A stretch of DNA of 64,000 nt from RH-AL1 sp965198495 (GTDB taxonomy: Bacteria; Pseudomonadota; Alphaproteobacteria; Rhizobiales; Beijerinckiaceae), in contig CBDAPL010000001.1 in the NCBI GenBank assembly GCA_965198495.1, positions 2,604,001 through 2,668,000 of the forward strand. The letters are read 5' to 3'. How positions within the stretch are numbered: position 1 is the stretch's first letter; every line of letters begins with the position of its first letter. Below the pieces are notes generated by a model. The model was not told the origin of the DNA and ran no database searches. It was given only the letters and a program-made list of their open reading frames with translations. A program made the position numbers and the translations under genes. Below are positions 25,277-33,742 of this stretch, one piece after another.

Positions 25277-25531
25277 ATGAAAGTTACATCATTTAGCGCG
25301 TTGAGGCGCAATCTTGCCGGCATGATCGACACGGCGGCGGCCGACCATGAGCCCGTTTTGATCACCCGCGACCGGGGGAAGCCGGCCGCGGTGCTGATGT
25401 CGCTCGAGGATTTCGCGTCGTATGAAGAGACCCGATACCTGCTGAGTAGCCCCGCGAATGCCGAGCGATTGAATGAAGCGATACGTGAACTCGATGCCGG
25501 CAAAGGCGTCGAGCGCAAACTGCTCGATTGA
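25277..25531 (+). CDS. YefM/Phd-family antitoxin
   Basis: 84 residues from the ATG at 25277 (MKVTSFSALRRNLAGMIDTAAADHEPVLITRDRG). The N-terminus is the Phd/YefM DNA-binding fold with the conserved VLITRDRGKPAAVLMSLEDFASYEET. The C-terminal helix (ERLNEAIRELDAGKG) would wrap and block the toxin. An alternative ATG lies at 25262. The stop codon overlaps the toxin start (TTGA), so the two are translationally coupled and probably repress their own promoter jointly. Confidence 0.9.
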   Translation: MKVTSFSALRRNLAGMIDTAAADHEPVLITRDRGKPAAVLMSLEDFASYEETRYLLSSPANAERLNEAIRELDAGKGVERKLLD

Positions 25532-25782
25532 GGATCGTCTTCGAACAGCGCGCCTGGGACGATTACCTTTTCTGGCAGTCCACCGATCGCAAGATCCTCG
25601 CCAGACTGAACAGCCTCATCGAGAAGGCGGCGCGCACGCCTTTCGCCGGAAGGGGCAAGCCGGAACCGTTGCGCGGCCAACTGTCCGGCTGGTGGTCACG
25701 CCGCATCGATCAGCGGCATCGCCTGGTCTACAGGCCCTCGCACGATGGACTGTTCATCGCGCAGTGCCGCTTCCACTACTGA
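25528..25782 (+). CDS. YoeB/Txe-family mRNA interferase toxin
   Basis: 84 residues, starting at a TTG overlapping the antitoxin stop. The family pattern is intact: FEQRAWDDYLFWQ near the N-terminus, KILARLNSLIEKAARTPFAGRGKPEPLRGQLSGWWSRRIDQRHRLVYR, and the C-terminal RFHY. The Glu, Arg and terminal His-Tyr residues used by YoeB for ribosome-dependent mRNA cleavage are all there, so the toxin looks functional. Its 3' end overlaps the purB 3' end by 7 bp on the opposite strand. Confidence 0.92.
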   Translation: MRIVFEQRAWDDYLFWQSTDRKILARLNSLIEKAARTPFAGRGKPEPLRGQLSGWWSRRIDQRHRLVYRPSHDGLFIAQCRFHY

Positions 25783-27089
25783 CCGGCATCGCCGAACACC
25801 CGCGCAAAAATCGCGTCGACGTTTTTCAGATGGTAGCCGAGGCCGAACAGGGCCTCCAGCTCCGCCGCGCTCAGCGCCTTTGACACATCCGGGTCGGCCT
25901 TCAGCAGCGGCAGGAACGCGCCCTCGCCGCGCCACACCGGCATCGCGTTGCGTTGCACGAGCGCGTAGGCGTCCTCGCGGGACACGCCCTTCTGCGTCAG
26001 CGCCAGCAGCACGCGCTGCGAATGGACGAGGCCGCCGAGGCGATCGAGGTTCTTGCGCATCGTCTCCGGGTAGACGACGAGCTTGTCGATGACGCCGGTC
26101 ATCCGCGCCAGCGCGAAGTCGAGCGTGACGGTGGCGTCCGGCCCGATCATCCGCTCGACCGAGGAATGCGAGATGTCGCGCTCGTGCCAGAGCGCGACGT
26201 TCTCCATCGCCGGCAGCGCCATGCCGCGCACCAGGCGGGCGAGGCCGGTGACGTTCTCGGTCAGCACCGGGTTGCGCTTGTGCGGCATGGCGGAGGAGCC
26301 CTTCTGGCCCTCGGCGAAGAACTCCTCCGCCTCCAGCACCTCGGTGCGCTGCAGATGGCGGATCTCGATAGCGAGGCGCTCCAGGCAGGAGGCGACGACG
26401 CCCAGCGTGGCGAAGAACATCGCGTGGCGGTCGCGCGGGATGATCTGCGTCGAGATCGGCTCGACGGCGAGGCCCATCTTTTGCGCCACATGCGCCTCGA
26501 CGCGCGGGTCGATGTTGGCATAGGTGCCGACCGCGCCGGAGATCGCGCAGGTCGCCACTTCCTGGCGCGCCGCCACCAGCCGCTCGCGGCAGCGGGCGAA
26601 CTCCGCATAGGCCTGCGCCAGCTTGAGGCCGAACGTCACCGGCTCGGCATGGATGCCGTGCGAGCGGCCGATCGTCGGCGTCATCTTGTGCTCGATCGCC
26701 CGGCGTTTCAGCGCGGCGAGCAGCGCGTCGACGTCGGCGATGAGGATGTCGGAGGCGCGCGCGAGCTGCACGGCGAGGCAGGTGTCGAGCACGTCGGACG
26801 AGGTCATGCCCTGATGGACGAAGCGCGACTCCGGCCCGATGAACTCGGCCAGATGGGTGAGGAAGGCGATGACGTCGTGGTGCGTCACCCGCTCGATCTC
26901 GTCGATGCGCGCGACATCGAAGGTGACGTGCCCGGCCTTGTCCCAGATCGCCTCGGCGCTCTCTTTCGGGATCACGCCGATGGCGGCCATCGCGTCGCAG
27001 GCGTGCGCCTCGATCTCGAACCAGATCTTGAAGCGGGTCTGCGGCGCCCAAACCTGGACCATGGCGGGGCGGGAGTAGCGGGGGATCAT
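25776..27089 (-). CDS. purB: adenylosuccinate lyase
   Basis: 437 residues. It catalyses two fumarate-releasing steps of purine synthesis (SAICAR to AICAR, adenylosuccinate to AMP). The superfamily signature GSSAMPHKRNPVLTEN is present (its Ser is the catalytic base), as are TSSDVLDT and GRSHGIHAEP with its catalytic His. Length is normal for the bacterial short form. It stands alone, converging on yoeB. The 215-nt upstream gap contains a GCCTACCGAC/GTCGGTGGGC hairpin at 27178-27200 without a U-run. Confidence 0.97.
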   Translation of the reverse strand: MIPRYSRPAMVQVWAPQTRFKIWFEIEAHACDAMAAIGVIPKESAEAIWDKAGHVTFDVARIDEIERVTHHDVIAFLTHLAEFIGPESRFVHQGMTSSDVLDTCLAVQLARASDILIADVDALLAALKRRAIEHKMTPTIGRSHGIHAEPVTFGLKLAQAYAEFARCRERLVAARQEVATCAISGAVGTYANIDPRVEAHVAQKMGLAVEPISTQIIPRDRHAMFFATLGVVASCLERLAIEIRHLQRTEVLEAEEFFAEGQKGSSAMPHKRNPVLTENVTGLARLVRGMALPAMENVALWHERDISHSSVERMIGPDATVTLDFALARMTGVIDKLVVYPETMRKNLDRLGGLVHSQRVLLALTQKGVSREDAYALVQRNAMPVWRGEGAFLPLLKADPDVSKALSAAELEALFGLGYHLKNVDAIFARVFGDAGQ

Positions 27090-27304
27090 CGGCGTGCCCT
27101 GTTGCGGCGAGACACGCTTGTGGCGCGCGCCGGGCGCGCTTTCAAGGGACGACGGCGATCCAATGGCCCAATAGAAGGCCTACCGACTTCGTCGGTGGGC
27201 TGTCTTCGGGTCGCGGGGCGCTGGCTTTGCTGACACAGGATTTGCGGCCGGTGCGCCTTGTGGTCTAACGGTCCGGCTCAATCGCAGAAGGAGACCGTAG
27301 GATC

Positions 27305-28129
27305 GTGAAAATGCCAGCTTGGGCTAGAGCGAAATCCGGTGCCAAGACGGCCGGGAGGGGCTTAGCCGCCAGCCCGATTTTTTCCGCCTACGAAGAGAGA
27401 CTACCGACCCATCAGAACGCGATCGACGCCGTGACCGGCTGGAACAGCGCGTTTCCAGTGGCACTATCGTTGGCCGCAGGGCGTGTGCCGTTGTTCGAGG
27501 ATCAGCGGATCCTCTGGGCGATCGAGCAGTTTGGACCGCTCGCAGGCAAGCATGTGCTCGAACTCGGGCCCCTCGATGGCGGCCACACATCGATGCTTGA
27601 GAGCGCCGGCGCCGACATCCTCGCGATAGAAGCCAACAGGACCGCGTTTCTCCGATGCCTCATCTCGAAGGAGATCCGCGGCCTCCGCAACGCGCGGTTC
27701 ATGCTCGGCGACGGCATCAAGTGGCTGGAGGCGACCGATGACACGTACGATCTCATCGTCGCGTCCGGAATCTTGTACCATATGCGCGACCCGCTCCGTC
27801 TGCTTCGGGCGATCGGCCAGAAAACCACCTGCCTTTACCTTTGGACCATGTGCTTTTCGGACGAGAACCTGAAGCCGACCAAGATCGAGATGCTCGGCGA
27901 CGTGCGTGTTCGTCTCTATCTAGAGACCTACAAAAACGTTCAGACCAACGCCGACTTCTGTGGCGGTATGGAGGAACAGCATTACTGGCTGCACCGCGAC
28001 GATATTCTTGCCGCTTTGAAAGCGCTCGGCTTTTCCACGCTGGCCGTCGAGCATGACGAGCCGGACCATCTATACGGTCCGGCGTTTTCCGTCTTCGCCC
28101 GCAAGGATCCTCCGCTGCCGGTCGCGTAG
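27305..28129 (+). CDS. SAM-dependent methyltransferase-like protein (paralogue A)
   Basis: 274 residues (GTG at 27305, or ATG at 27311; AAGGAG lies about 11 nt upstream). A class I methyltransferase fold is visible: motif I VLELGPLDGGHTSMLESAGADILAIEAN at about 89-116, then GDGIKWLEATDDTYDLIVASGILYHMRDPLRLLRAIG (motifs II to post-II). The first Gly-rich motif is ELGPLDGG, a variant of ExGxGxG. The N-terminal THQNAIDAVTGW block is shared with paralogue B, which converges on it 28 nt downstream. Substrate unknown. Confidence 0.75.
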   Translation: MKMPAWARAKSGAKTAGRGLAASPIFSAYEERLPTHQNAIDAVTGWNSAFPVALSLAAGRVPLFEDQRILWAIEQFGPLAGKHVLELGPLDGGHTSMLESAGADILAIEANRTAFLRCLISKEIRGLRNARFMLGDGIKWLEATDDTYDLIVASGILYHMRDPLRLLRAIGQKTTCLYLWTMCFSDENLKPTKIEMLGDVRVRLYLETYKNVQTNADFCGGMEEQHYWLHRDDILAALKALGFSTLAVEHDEPDHLYGPAFSVFARKDPPLPVA

Positions 28130-28157
28130 CGCGATCGTCGCTGGTGCGGGGCGCTTT

Positions 28158-28988
28158 CTAAACGCGGCGGGCGAAGACGCTGAAGCATGGCCCATTTTGA
28201 TGATTGGCCTGCTCCTGGGCCGTCTGGATGTCCGAAAAGCCGACCGCCCGCAACGCCGCCAGGATATCGTCGCGGTGCATCCAGCTGTGAGCGTCGGCCA
28301 TGCCACCGCTGAAACTATCCTTGGCTTGCGCCTTTCGGTAGGTGCGCCTGTAAAGACGCATCGGCACGCCGTGGAAGTCGACGCGTGTGGGTCGCTTGGC
28401 GATCATGCCGCGCCGCCGGTCGCCGAGCGGCATCATCTCGTCGTCGACGAAATGCGTCCACAGGTACAGAGCAGCGCTCCTCTTGGCCGCCACCTCGATG
28501 AAGTGCAACGGATCATGCAGATGATAGAGGACACCCGACGCGATGATGATGTCGTAGGTTTCTTGCGAGGCCTCCAACCATTTGATGAAGTCGCCGAGCT
28601 TGAAACGCGCCTGCAGCCCGACGATCTCCTTGACGACGAGGCAGCGCAGGAAGGCGAGCTTGTTTGCCTCTATGGCGGTGACACGCGCACCCAGGCGCTC
28701 CAACTGAAGCGTGTGTCCGGCCTCCAGCGGTCCGAGTTCAAGGACGTTTGCGCCCGCAAGATTTCCGAAGCACTCGGCCGCCCAGAATATGCGGTCGTCG
28801 TTGTAGGTTCCAAGCTTGCCCGCGACTGCCTGGTACTCGGACGGTAGCGCGGTGCTCCAACCCGGGACGGCGTCGATCGCGTTCTGGTTGGACGGGACGG
28901 AGGTCTCGTACTGCGCAAAGGCGGTTCGCCCCCGCTGCGTGGAGAGCCGACGGAAGACCTGCCGCAAACCGTCAAAGGCGCCGGTCAC
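28158..28988 (-). CDS. SAM-dependent methyltransferase-like protein (paralogue B)
   Basis: 276 residues. Collinear with paralogue A: SNQNAIDAVPGW, VLELGPLEAGHTLQLERLGARVTAIEANKLAFLRCLVVKEI, GDFIKWLEASQETYDIIIASGVLYHLHDPL, HRDDILAALRAVGFS. Its ATG overlaps the stop of the upstream P450 gene (ATGA), so it is probably translated from the P450 transcript. A methyltransferase acting on the P450's product or the same molecule is an attractive but unproved reading. Confidence 0.78.
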   Translation of the reverse strand: MTGAFDGLRQVFRRLSTQRGRTAFAQYETSVPSNQNAIDAVPGWSTALPSEYQAVAGKLGTYNDDRIFWAAECFGNLAGANVLELGPLEAGHTLQLERLGARVTAIEANKLAFLRCLVVKEIVGLQARFKLGDFIKWLEASQETYDIIIASGVLYHLHDPLHFIEVAAKRSAALYLWTHFVDDEMMPLGDRRRGMIAKRPTRVDFHGVPMRLYRRTYRKAQAKDSFSGGMADAHSWMHRDDILAALRAVGFSDIQTAQEQANHQNGPCFSVFARRV

Positions 28989-30388
28989 CCGGCGGCCGGC
29001 ACGCGCTCAGCCACCCGCATGCGCAGCGGCGTCGCGGGCCGCAGCGTCACCCGCATCTTGGCGGGGGGCACCGGCTCGAACAGCGCGAGCCGGGTGGCCT
29101 TCATCAGCACGGCGAGGATCGCCACCGCCTCCATGGTCGCGAACTGCGAGCCGATGCAGATGCGCGGGCCGGCGCCGAACGGCAGGTAGGCGAAGCGATG
29201 GCGGGCGCGCACCGCGTCCGGCGCGAATCGATCGGGATCGAAGCGCTCGGGCTCGGCCCATAGCGCCCGGTGGCGGTGGACGGCGTGGATCGGTACGTAG
29301 ACGATCGAGCCGGCCGGCAGCACCGTGCCGCCGATGTCCATCTCCCGCGCGACGGCGCGCGCGATCATCGGCGCGGGCGGATACAGCCGCATCGTCTCGC
29401 TGACCACCTGCCGGGTGTAGGCGAGGTCGGCGACATGGCCGGGCAGCACCGGTCCGCCGCCTGTCACCGCCTCGATCTCGGCCACGAGGCGCGCGGCGCA
29501 AGCGGGGTTGCGCGCGAGGAACATGAAGGCCCAGCCAAGCGCGATCGCCGTCGTCTCGTGGCCGGCGGCGATGAAGGTCAGGATGTTGTCGGCCACCTGC
29601 TCGTCGTCGAGGGCGCGGCCGGTCTCGGGATCGTGCGCCGCCAGCAACCGTCCGAGGAGGTCGTCGGCACCCGCCCCGGCGGCGCGCCGCTCCACCACGC
29701 GCTCGAGAACCGCTGCCCGCATGGTCCGCGTCGCCGCCAGAGCGGGGCCGCGACCGGGATAGGGCAGCCAGCGCGGCGCGCCGAGGATCGCCAGGGCGAA
29801 CATCCATGGCGTGGCGCCGAGGAAGTCGGCGACGCCCCGCTCGATGCCGGCGACATCCATGCCTTCCGGCCCGGAGAGCATGGTGTCGAGGATGATCTCG
29901 AAGGTCGTCACCATCATCTCGTGGCCGAGATCGAGGATCGAACCGGCCGGCAGCGCCAGCCAGCGGTCGCGCGTCGCCTCGGCCGCTGCGATCATCGACG
30001 AGAGCAGCGCCTGCAGGCGCTCGTGCTGGAACGCCGGGGCGATCGCCTGGCGCTGCCAGCGCCAGGCTTGGCCGTCGGCCGTCAGCAGCCCGTCGCCGAG
30101 CGCGGTGCCCAGCACCCGCTTCATGTCCTCGCTCTTGTGCAGGCGGTCGGCGTTGCGCACCAGCGCCTCGTGGATCAGCGCCGGATCGCTGACATAGGCG
30201 CGGATCGTCCCGAAGTTGCGGGTGATGACCATGCGCTCGGTATAGGCCTGCGCGGGGATCGCCGTCATCGGGTCGCGCGCGACCTTGGCCAGCACGCCGA
30301 GCGTGGAGCGCTCGACGCGGACCACGCCGGGCTCGAGCGCCGCGGAGGGCGCCGGCATCGTTACGCGCGCGGGCTCGGCCATCGGCAT
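28985..30388 (-). CDS. cytochrome P450 (class resembling bacterial CYP4/CYP102-like folds)
   Basis: 467 residues with all P450 landmarks: I-helix AGHETT at 275-280, the ExxR motif ETMR at 331-334, and the heme loop FGAGPRICIG with the Cys ligand at 411. No membrane anchor or fused reductase; electron donors must come from elsewhere. It lies 5 nt after the rpe stop and overlaps the downstream methyltransferase by 4 nt, so it belongs to a longer minus-strand transcript. Substrate not inferable; the hydrophobic N-terminal segment and length fit fatty-acid or terpenoid oxidising groups. Confidence 0.9.
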   Translation of the reverse strand: MPMAEPARVTMPAPSAALEPGVVRVERSTLGVLAKVARDPMTAIPAQAYTERMVITRNFGTIRAYVSDPALIHEALVRNADRLHKSEDMKRVLGTALGDGLLTADGQAWRWQRQAIAPAFQHERLQALLSSMIAAAEATRDRWLALPAGSILDLGHEMMVTTFEIILDTMLSGPEGMDVAGIERGVADFLGATPWMFALAILGAPRWLPYPGRGPALAATRTMRAAVLERVVERRAAGAGADDLLGRLLAAHDPETGRALDDEQVADNILTFIAAGHETTAIALGWAFMFLARNPACAARLVAEIEAVTGGGPVLPGHVADLAYTRQVVSETMRLYPPAPMIARAVAREMDIGGTVLPAGSIVYVPIHAVHRHRALWAEPERFDPDRFAPDAVRARHRFAYLPFGAGPRICIGSQFATMEAVAILAVLMKATRLALFEPVPPAKMRVTLRPATPLRMRVAERVPAAG

Positions 30389-30393
30389 CCCCG

Positions 30394-31074
30394 CTAGATC
30401 ATCTCGCCGCGCGCGATCAGCGCGGCGTGGCGGATCGCCTCGATGTTCCTGCGATAGCCGTCCGGCCCGTCGCGGAACACCGCGTTGCCGGCGACGAGGC
30501 GGCTGGCCCCGGCGGCGGCGACAGCGCCGGCGGTCGTCGCGTCGACGCCGCCGTCGACCTCGATGGCGATGTCGCGGCCGGCGATCATCGCCGCCACCGC
30601 GCGCACCTTCTCGACGCAGGACGGCAGGAACGTCTGCGCGCCGAAACCGGGATTGACCGTCATCACCAACACGATCTCGACGAGATCGAGCACGTCGCGC
30701 ACCGCCTCCACCGGCGTGCCGGGATTGATCGCCACGCCGGCCTCGCGGCCGAGCGCCCTGATCGTCTGCAGCGAGCGGTGCAGGTGCGGCCCCGCCTCGG
30801 CATGGACGAGGATCGAATTGGCGCCGGCCTTGGCGAAAGCCTCGAGGTAAGGGTCGGCCGGGGCGATCATCAGGTGGACGTCGAAAGGCTTCTCCGTATA
30901 GGGCCGCATCGCCTTCACCACGTCCGGCCCGAAGGTGATGTTGGGCACGAAGTGACCGTCCATGACGTCGAGGTGCAGCACGTCGGCGCCGGCGGCGTCG
31001 ATCGCGCGCACCTCCTCGCCCAGCTTGGCGAAGTCGCTCGACAGGACGGATGGCAGGATCTTCAGGGGTCGCAT
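30394..31074 (-). CDS. rpe: ribulose-phosphate 3-epimerase
   Basis: 226 residues. It interconverts ribulose-5-phosphate and xylulose-5-phosphate in the pentose phosphate or Calvin cycle. TIM-barrel motifs are complete: ILPSVLSSDFAKLGEEV, HLDVMDGHFVPNITFGP (metal-binding His and catalytic Asp), VHLMI, VMTVNPGFGAQTF, and IEVDGGVDATTAG with a phosphate-binding VAGNAVF. Its first codons are copied in the 20-bp repeat upstream. It is probably cotranscribed with the P450 that follows. Confidence 0.96.
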   Translation of the reverse strand: MRPLKILPSVLSSDFAKLGEEVRAIDAAGADVLHLDVMDGHFVPNITFGPDVVKAMRPYTEKPFDVHLMIAPADPYLEAFAKAGANSILVHAEAGPHLHRSLQTIRALGREAGVAINPGTPVEAVRDVLDLVEIVLVMTVNPGFGAQTFLPSCVEKVRAVAAMIAGRDIAIEVDGGVDATTAGAVAAAGASRLVAGNAVFRDGPDGYRRNIEAIRHAALIARGEMI

Positions 31075-31140
31075 GGGATCTTCAAAGGTAGGATGAGATC
31101 TTCAAAGGTAGGATGGGATCTTCAGAGGTCGCATCTTCAG
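31053..31140 (+). repeat. 20-bp tandem repeat copying the rpe start region
   Basis: Units of about 20 bp, ATGGGATCTTCAAAGGTAGG type, at 31073-31092, 31093-31112 and 31113-31132, then a partial copy. The first codons of rpe itself (about 31053-31074) are another, slightly longer copy. On the minus strand the outermost unit recreates ATG-CGA-CCT-CTG-AAG-ATC, giving a 10-codon upstream frame (31134 to 31102) that mimics the rpe N-terminus before a TGA. Confidence 0.8.
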
Positions 31141-31161
31141 ACAAGGCATGAGGTCAGCTCT

Positions 31162-31629
31162 TCAGCGCTGCATGACCAGCAGGCTCGAGGTGGCGGACGC
31201 GTAGAGCTTGCCCTGCGCGTCGGTGAGGCGCGCCTCCGCGAACGCGGCGCGACGGCCGATCGACACGACCTTGCCTTCGGCGAACACCTTGCCGGTGCGC
31301 GCGCTCATCGCCTTGTGGTAGGCGACCTTCAGTTCGAGCGTCGTGTAGAGCTGGTCGGGCGCCAGCTTGGAATGGACGGCGCAGCCGCAGGCCGAATCGA
31401 GCAGGGTCGCCGCGTAGCCGCCGTGGACCGTGCCGATCGGGTTGTAGGCCGCGAGGCCCGGCGTGCCCTCGAAGACGACGAGCCCGTCCTCGATCGTCAC
31501 GATCTCGAAGTCGAGGGTCTGGCCGATGCCGGGCCGCCGACCGGACGCCCGCCAGGCGCGCAGCTGCTCGAGGCCGGTGAGGCCGCTGGTCTCTGTCGAG
31601 AGGTCGAGGTGGGGAACGTCCGTTGTCAT
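31162..31629 (-). CDS. PaaI-type hotdog-fold thioesterase
   Basis: 155 residues from the ATG at 31629; an ATG 24 nt upstream is also possible. Hotdog fold with the PaaI motif NPIGTVHGGYAATLLDSACGCAVHSKL (catalytic-type HGG, then the Asp on the helix), followed by LKVAYHKAMSARTGKVFAEGKVVSIGRRAAFAEARLTDAQGKLYASATSSLLV. Such enzymes hydrolyse aromatic or acyl-CoA thioesters, with the exact acyl group not predictable. It lies between the symporter and rpe genes in the same direction. Confidence 0.88.
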   Translation of the reverse strand: MTTDVPHLDLSTETSGLTGLEQLRAWRASGRRPGIGQTLDFEIVTIEDGLVVFEGTPGLAAYNPIGTVHGGYAATLLDSACGCAVHSKLAPDQLYTTLELKVAYHKAMSARTGKVFAEGKVVSIGRRAAFAEARLTDAQGKLYASATSSLLVMQR

Positions 31630-31687
31630 GCCGGCATGAAGCATGGCGATCATGGCGGGGGCAAGAGCGGTATCGCGGGTCGACGCC

Positions 31688-33163
31688 CTACTCCGCCGCT
31701 ACGCGAGCGCCGCCGCGAGCGAACGCGAGGCCGGTCGCGAGGCTGACGACGAAGGCCGTCAGCACGTTGGCGCCAAGCGCGACGACGCCGATGTTGAGGT
31801 CGAGCACCCAGCCCGGCAGGCCCGGCGCGATCGTCGCGAGATTCGTCTTGGTGATCGTCGTCACCATGACGATGGCCACGCCGACGCCGATGCCGACGAA
31901 GGCGCCCGAGGCGGTGAAGACCCGGCGCGGCGCCAGGCTGACCATCAGGGCGGGGAAGAGCTGCGTCACCAGCGCGTAGCCCATCAGCAGCAGCGCGACG
32001 ATCGTGTCGCCGCCGGTCAGAGCGAAATAGAGCGCGACGCCCGCCACCACCGGCACGAAGATCTTCGCGGCGATGGCGACCTCCCCGTCGGACGCCCCGC
32101 CGCGCGCCAGCGGGTAGACGTCGCGCGCCAGCGTCGTCGAGGCGGCCATCAGCATCATCGCGCCCGGCACCAGCGCGGTGAGCACGCCGGCGGCGCCGAT
32201 GAGGCCGATGACGACCGGCGGCAGTTCGGTCAACGCGACCTTGAACAAGGCGAGATCGATGTCCTTGCCGGTGAGGCCCGGCACGCGCAGCAGCGCCGCG
32301 AACCCGACGAACAAGGCGAACAGCAGCAGCAGGCCGTAGAGCGGCGCGACGACGGCATTGCGGCGCAGCGTCCGCTCGTCCCGCGCGGTGTAGATCGAGG
32401 CGAAGCTGTGCGGCCACATGAAGAAGCCGCAGGCGGTAAGCGCCACCGTCGAATCGAACCAGGCGACGCTCTGCCCGCGCGGCGCGAAGGCGAGGTAGTG
32501 CGGATGCGCCTTCTCGATGCCCGCGAACATCGGGCCGATGCCCCCGGCGACCTTGTAGGGGAGATAGAGTCCGAGGAAGACCACCACCAGGAGGATCATC
32601 AGATCCTTGATCAGGGCGATGGAGGCCGGCCCGTGCACGCCCGACACCGCGACGAAGAGGGCGATGACCGCCGCGCCGACGCTCATCCCGAACGCCGGCG
32701 ACAGGGCGCCGTAGCTCGACGTCGAGACGATGATGCCCAGGCCCTTCAACTGCAGCACGAGGTAGGGCACGAGCGCGATGATGCCGACGCAGGTGACGAG
32801 CAGGCCGAGCGGCTTGCTGTCGTATTTGGCGGCGAAGAACCCGGCCTGCGAGACGAGCGCGTTGGCGCGCGCGAAGCGCCACACCGCCGGCAGCAGCCAG
32901 TAGGAGACGATGTAGGCCAACGGGAAGTAGCAGAGGATGTAATAGGAGGCCGCGCCCTTGCCGTAGGAATAGCCGGACGCGCCGAGGAAGGTGAAGGTCG
33001 TGTAGATCTCGCCCGCCATCAGCAGGAAGACGAGGACCGAGCCGAAGCTCCGGCCACCGACACTCCAGCTCTCGAGGCCGGAGGCGTGGCCCCGCGCGCC
33101 GCGCAAGGCGAGGACCAGCGCGCCCACCATGGTGACGGCTATGAGGATCGTCGCGATGTTCAT
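31688..33163 (-). CDS. sodium:solute symporter family permease (MctP-like monocarboxylate transporter)
   Basis: 491 residues with about 13 hydrophobic helices. The SSS core is evident: WSVGGRSFGSVLVFLLMAGEIYTTFTFLGASGYSYGKG at the N-terminus and ALVPGAMMLMAASTTLARDVYPL near helix 9. The DUF3311 partner upstream together with this permease type is the arrangement of rhizobial MctP, which takes up lactate, pyruvate and alanine. That substrate range is an inference from synteny. The start is ATG 33163, 9 nt from the DUF3311 stop. Confidence 0.85.
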   Translation of the reverse strand: MNIATILIAVTMVGALVLALRGARGHASGLESWSVGGRSFGSVLVFLLMAGEIYTTFTFLGASGYSYGKGAASYYILCYFPLAYIVSYWLLPAVWRFARANALVSQAGFFAAKYDSKPLGLLVTCVGIIALVPYLVLQLKGLGIIVSTSSYGALSPAFGMSVGAAVIALFVAVSGVHGPASIALIKDLMILLVVVFLGLYLPYKVAGGIGPMFAGIEKAHPHYLAFAPRGQSVAWFDSTVALTACGFFMWPHSFASIYTARDERTLRRNAVVAPLYGLLLLFALFVGFAALLRVPGLTGKDIDLALFKVALTELPPVVIGLIGAAGVLTALVPGAMMLMAASTTLARDVYPLARGGASDGEVAIAAKIFVPVVAGVALYFALTGGDTIVALLLMGYALVTQLFPALMVSLAPRRVFTASGAFVGIGVGVAIVMVTTITKTNLATIAPGLPGWVLDLNIGVVALGANVLTAFVVSLATGLAFARGGARVAAE

Positions 33164-33172
33164 GATCGGATC

Positions 33173-33361
33173 TCAGGGCGCGCGGTTGGCGGGATCGAGC
33201 CGGTAGACGACGAGGAGCGTGGCGGCGGAGAGCACGGTGCATCCCGTCGCCCAGGCGAGCGGCAACGGCAAGCCGAAGATGAACGGCTCGACCCTGTTGA
33301 CGAACGGCATGCCGACGAGAAGCGCAAGCCAGGGCACCAGTCCGAGCCATTTCAACGACAT
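33173..33361 (-). CDS. DUF3311 small membrane protein, symporter partner
   Basis: 62 residues from the ATG at 33361 (MSLKWLGLVPWLALLVGMPFVNRVEPFIFGLPLPLAW). Two transmembrane helices (about 5-20 and 27-53) with the family's PFVNR-x-P-x-x-x-G-LP motif between them. DUF3311 proteins almost always precede a sodium:solute symporter, as here, and are presumed small accessory subunits. This would be the first gene of the minus-strand run that continues through the P450 and methyltransferase. Confidence 0.85.
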   Translation of the reverse strand: MSLKWLGLVPWLALLVGMPFVNRVEPFIFGLPLPLAWATGCTVLSAATLLVVYRLDPANRAP

Positions 33362-33742
33362 GTGCGATCTCCCGCCCGACCCGGGCTTGGCGTCGTCGCA
33401 AACGCGAGGCCACTTGGCGCATTGGATCGAGGACGCGCGAGGAACATCGATGACATCGAATGAACTGCCGCGCGGCGCTGTTTCGCCGGCGGCGGCGCGA
33501 TCGACCGGCAAAGCTCGGCGTGGCGCGTCCGCCCGTCGGGACCATCCGCCCGAACGTCGAAGCGGTGGCGCGCGCAAGTCCCGCGCATACAAGCCCCTAG
33601 CCTCTGGTATGGCTCGCGCCTTGATCGAACCGTCGAGGCATTGCTTATGCAACGAGCAAAGGTGTCAGCCATTCTATCGACCGATACCTGAGCCATCGAG
33701 CGGCTTGCCCGATCACGCGCATAGAAACGAGACCTCCGCCTG
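33362..33742. other. divergent intergenic region between DUF3311 and shc
   Basis: About 380 bp hold no convincing gene. Both promoters for the divergent units must lie here. I see no strong sigma-70 pair, operator or terminator. The overlapping short frames have no ribosome sites and look like background. Confidence 0.5.

Noticed and set aside
27178..27200. GCCTACCGAC/GTCGGTGGGC hairpin upstream of purB as a terminator
   Set aside because: No U-run follows on either strand and no transcript ends there, so I do not call a function.
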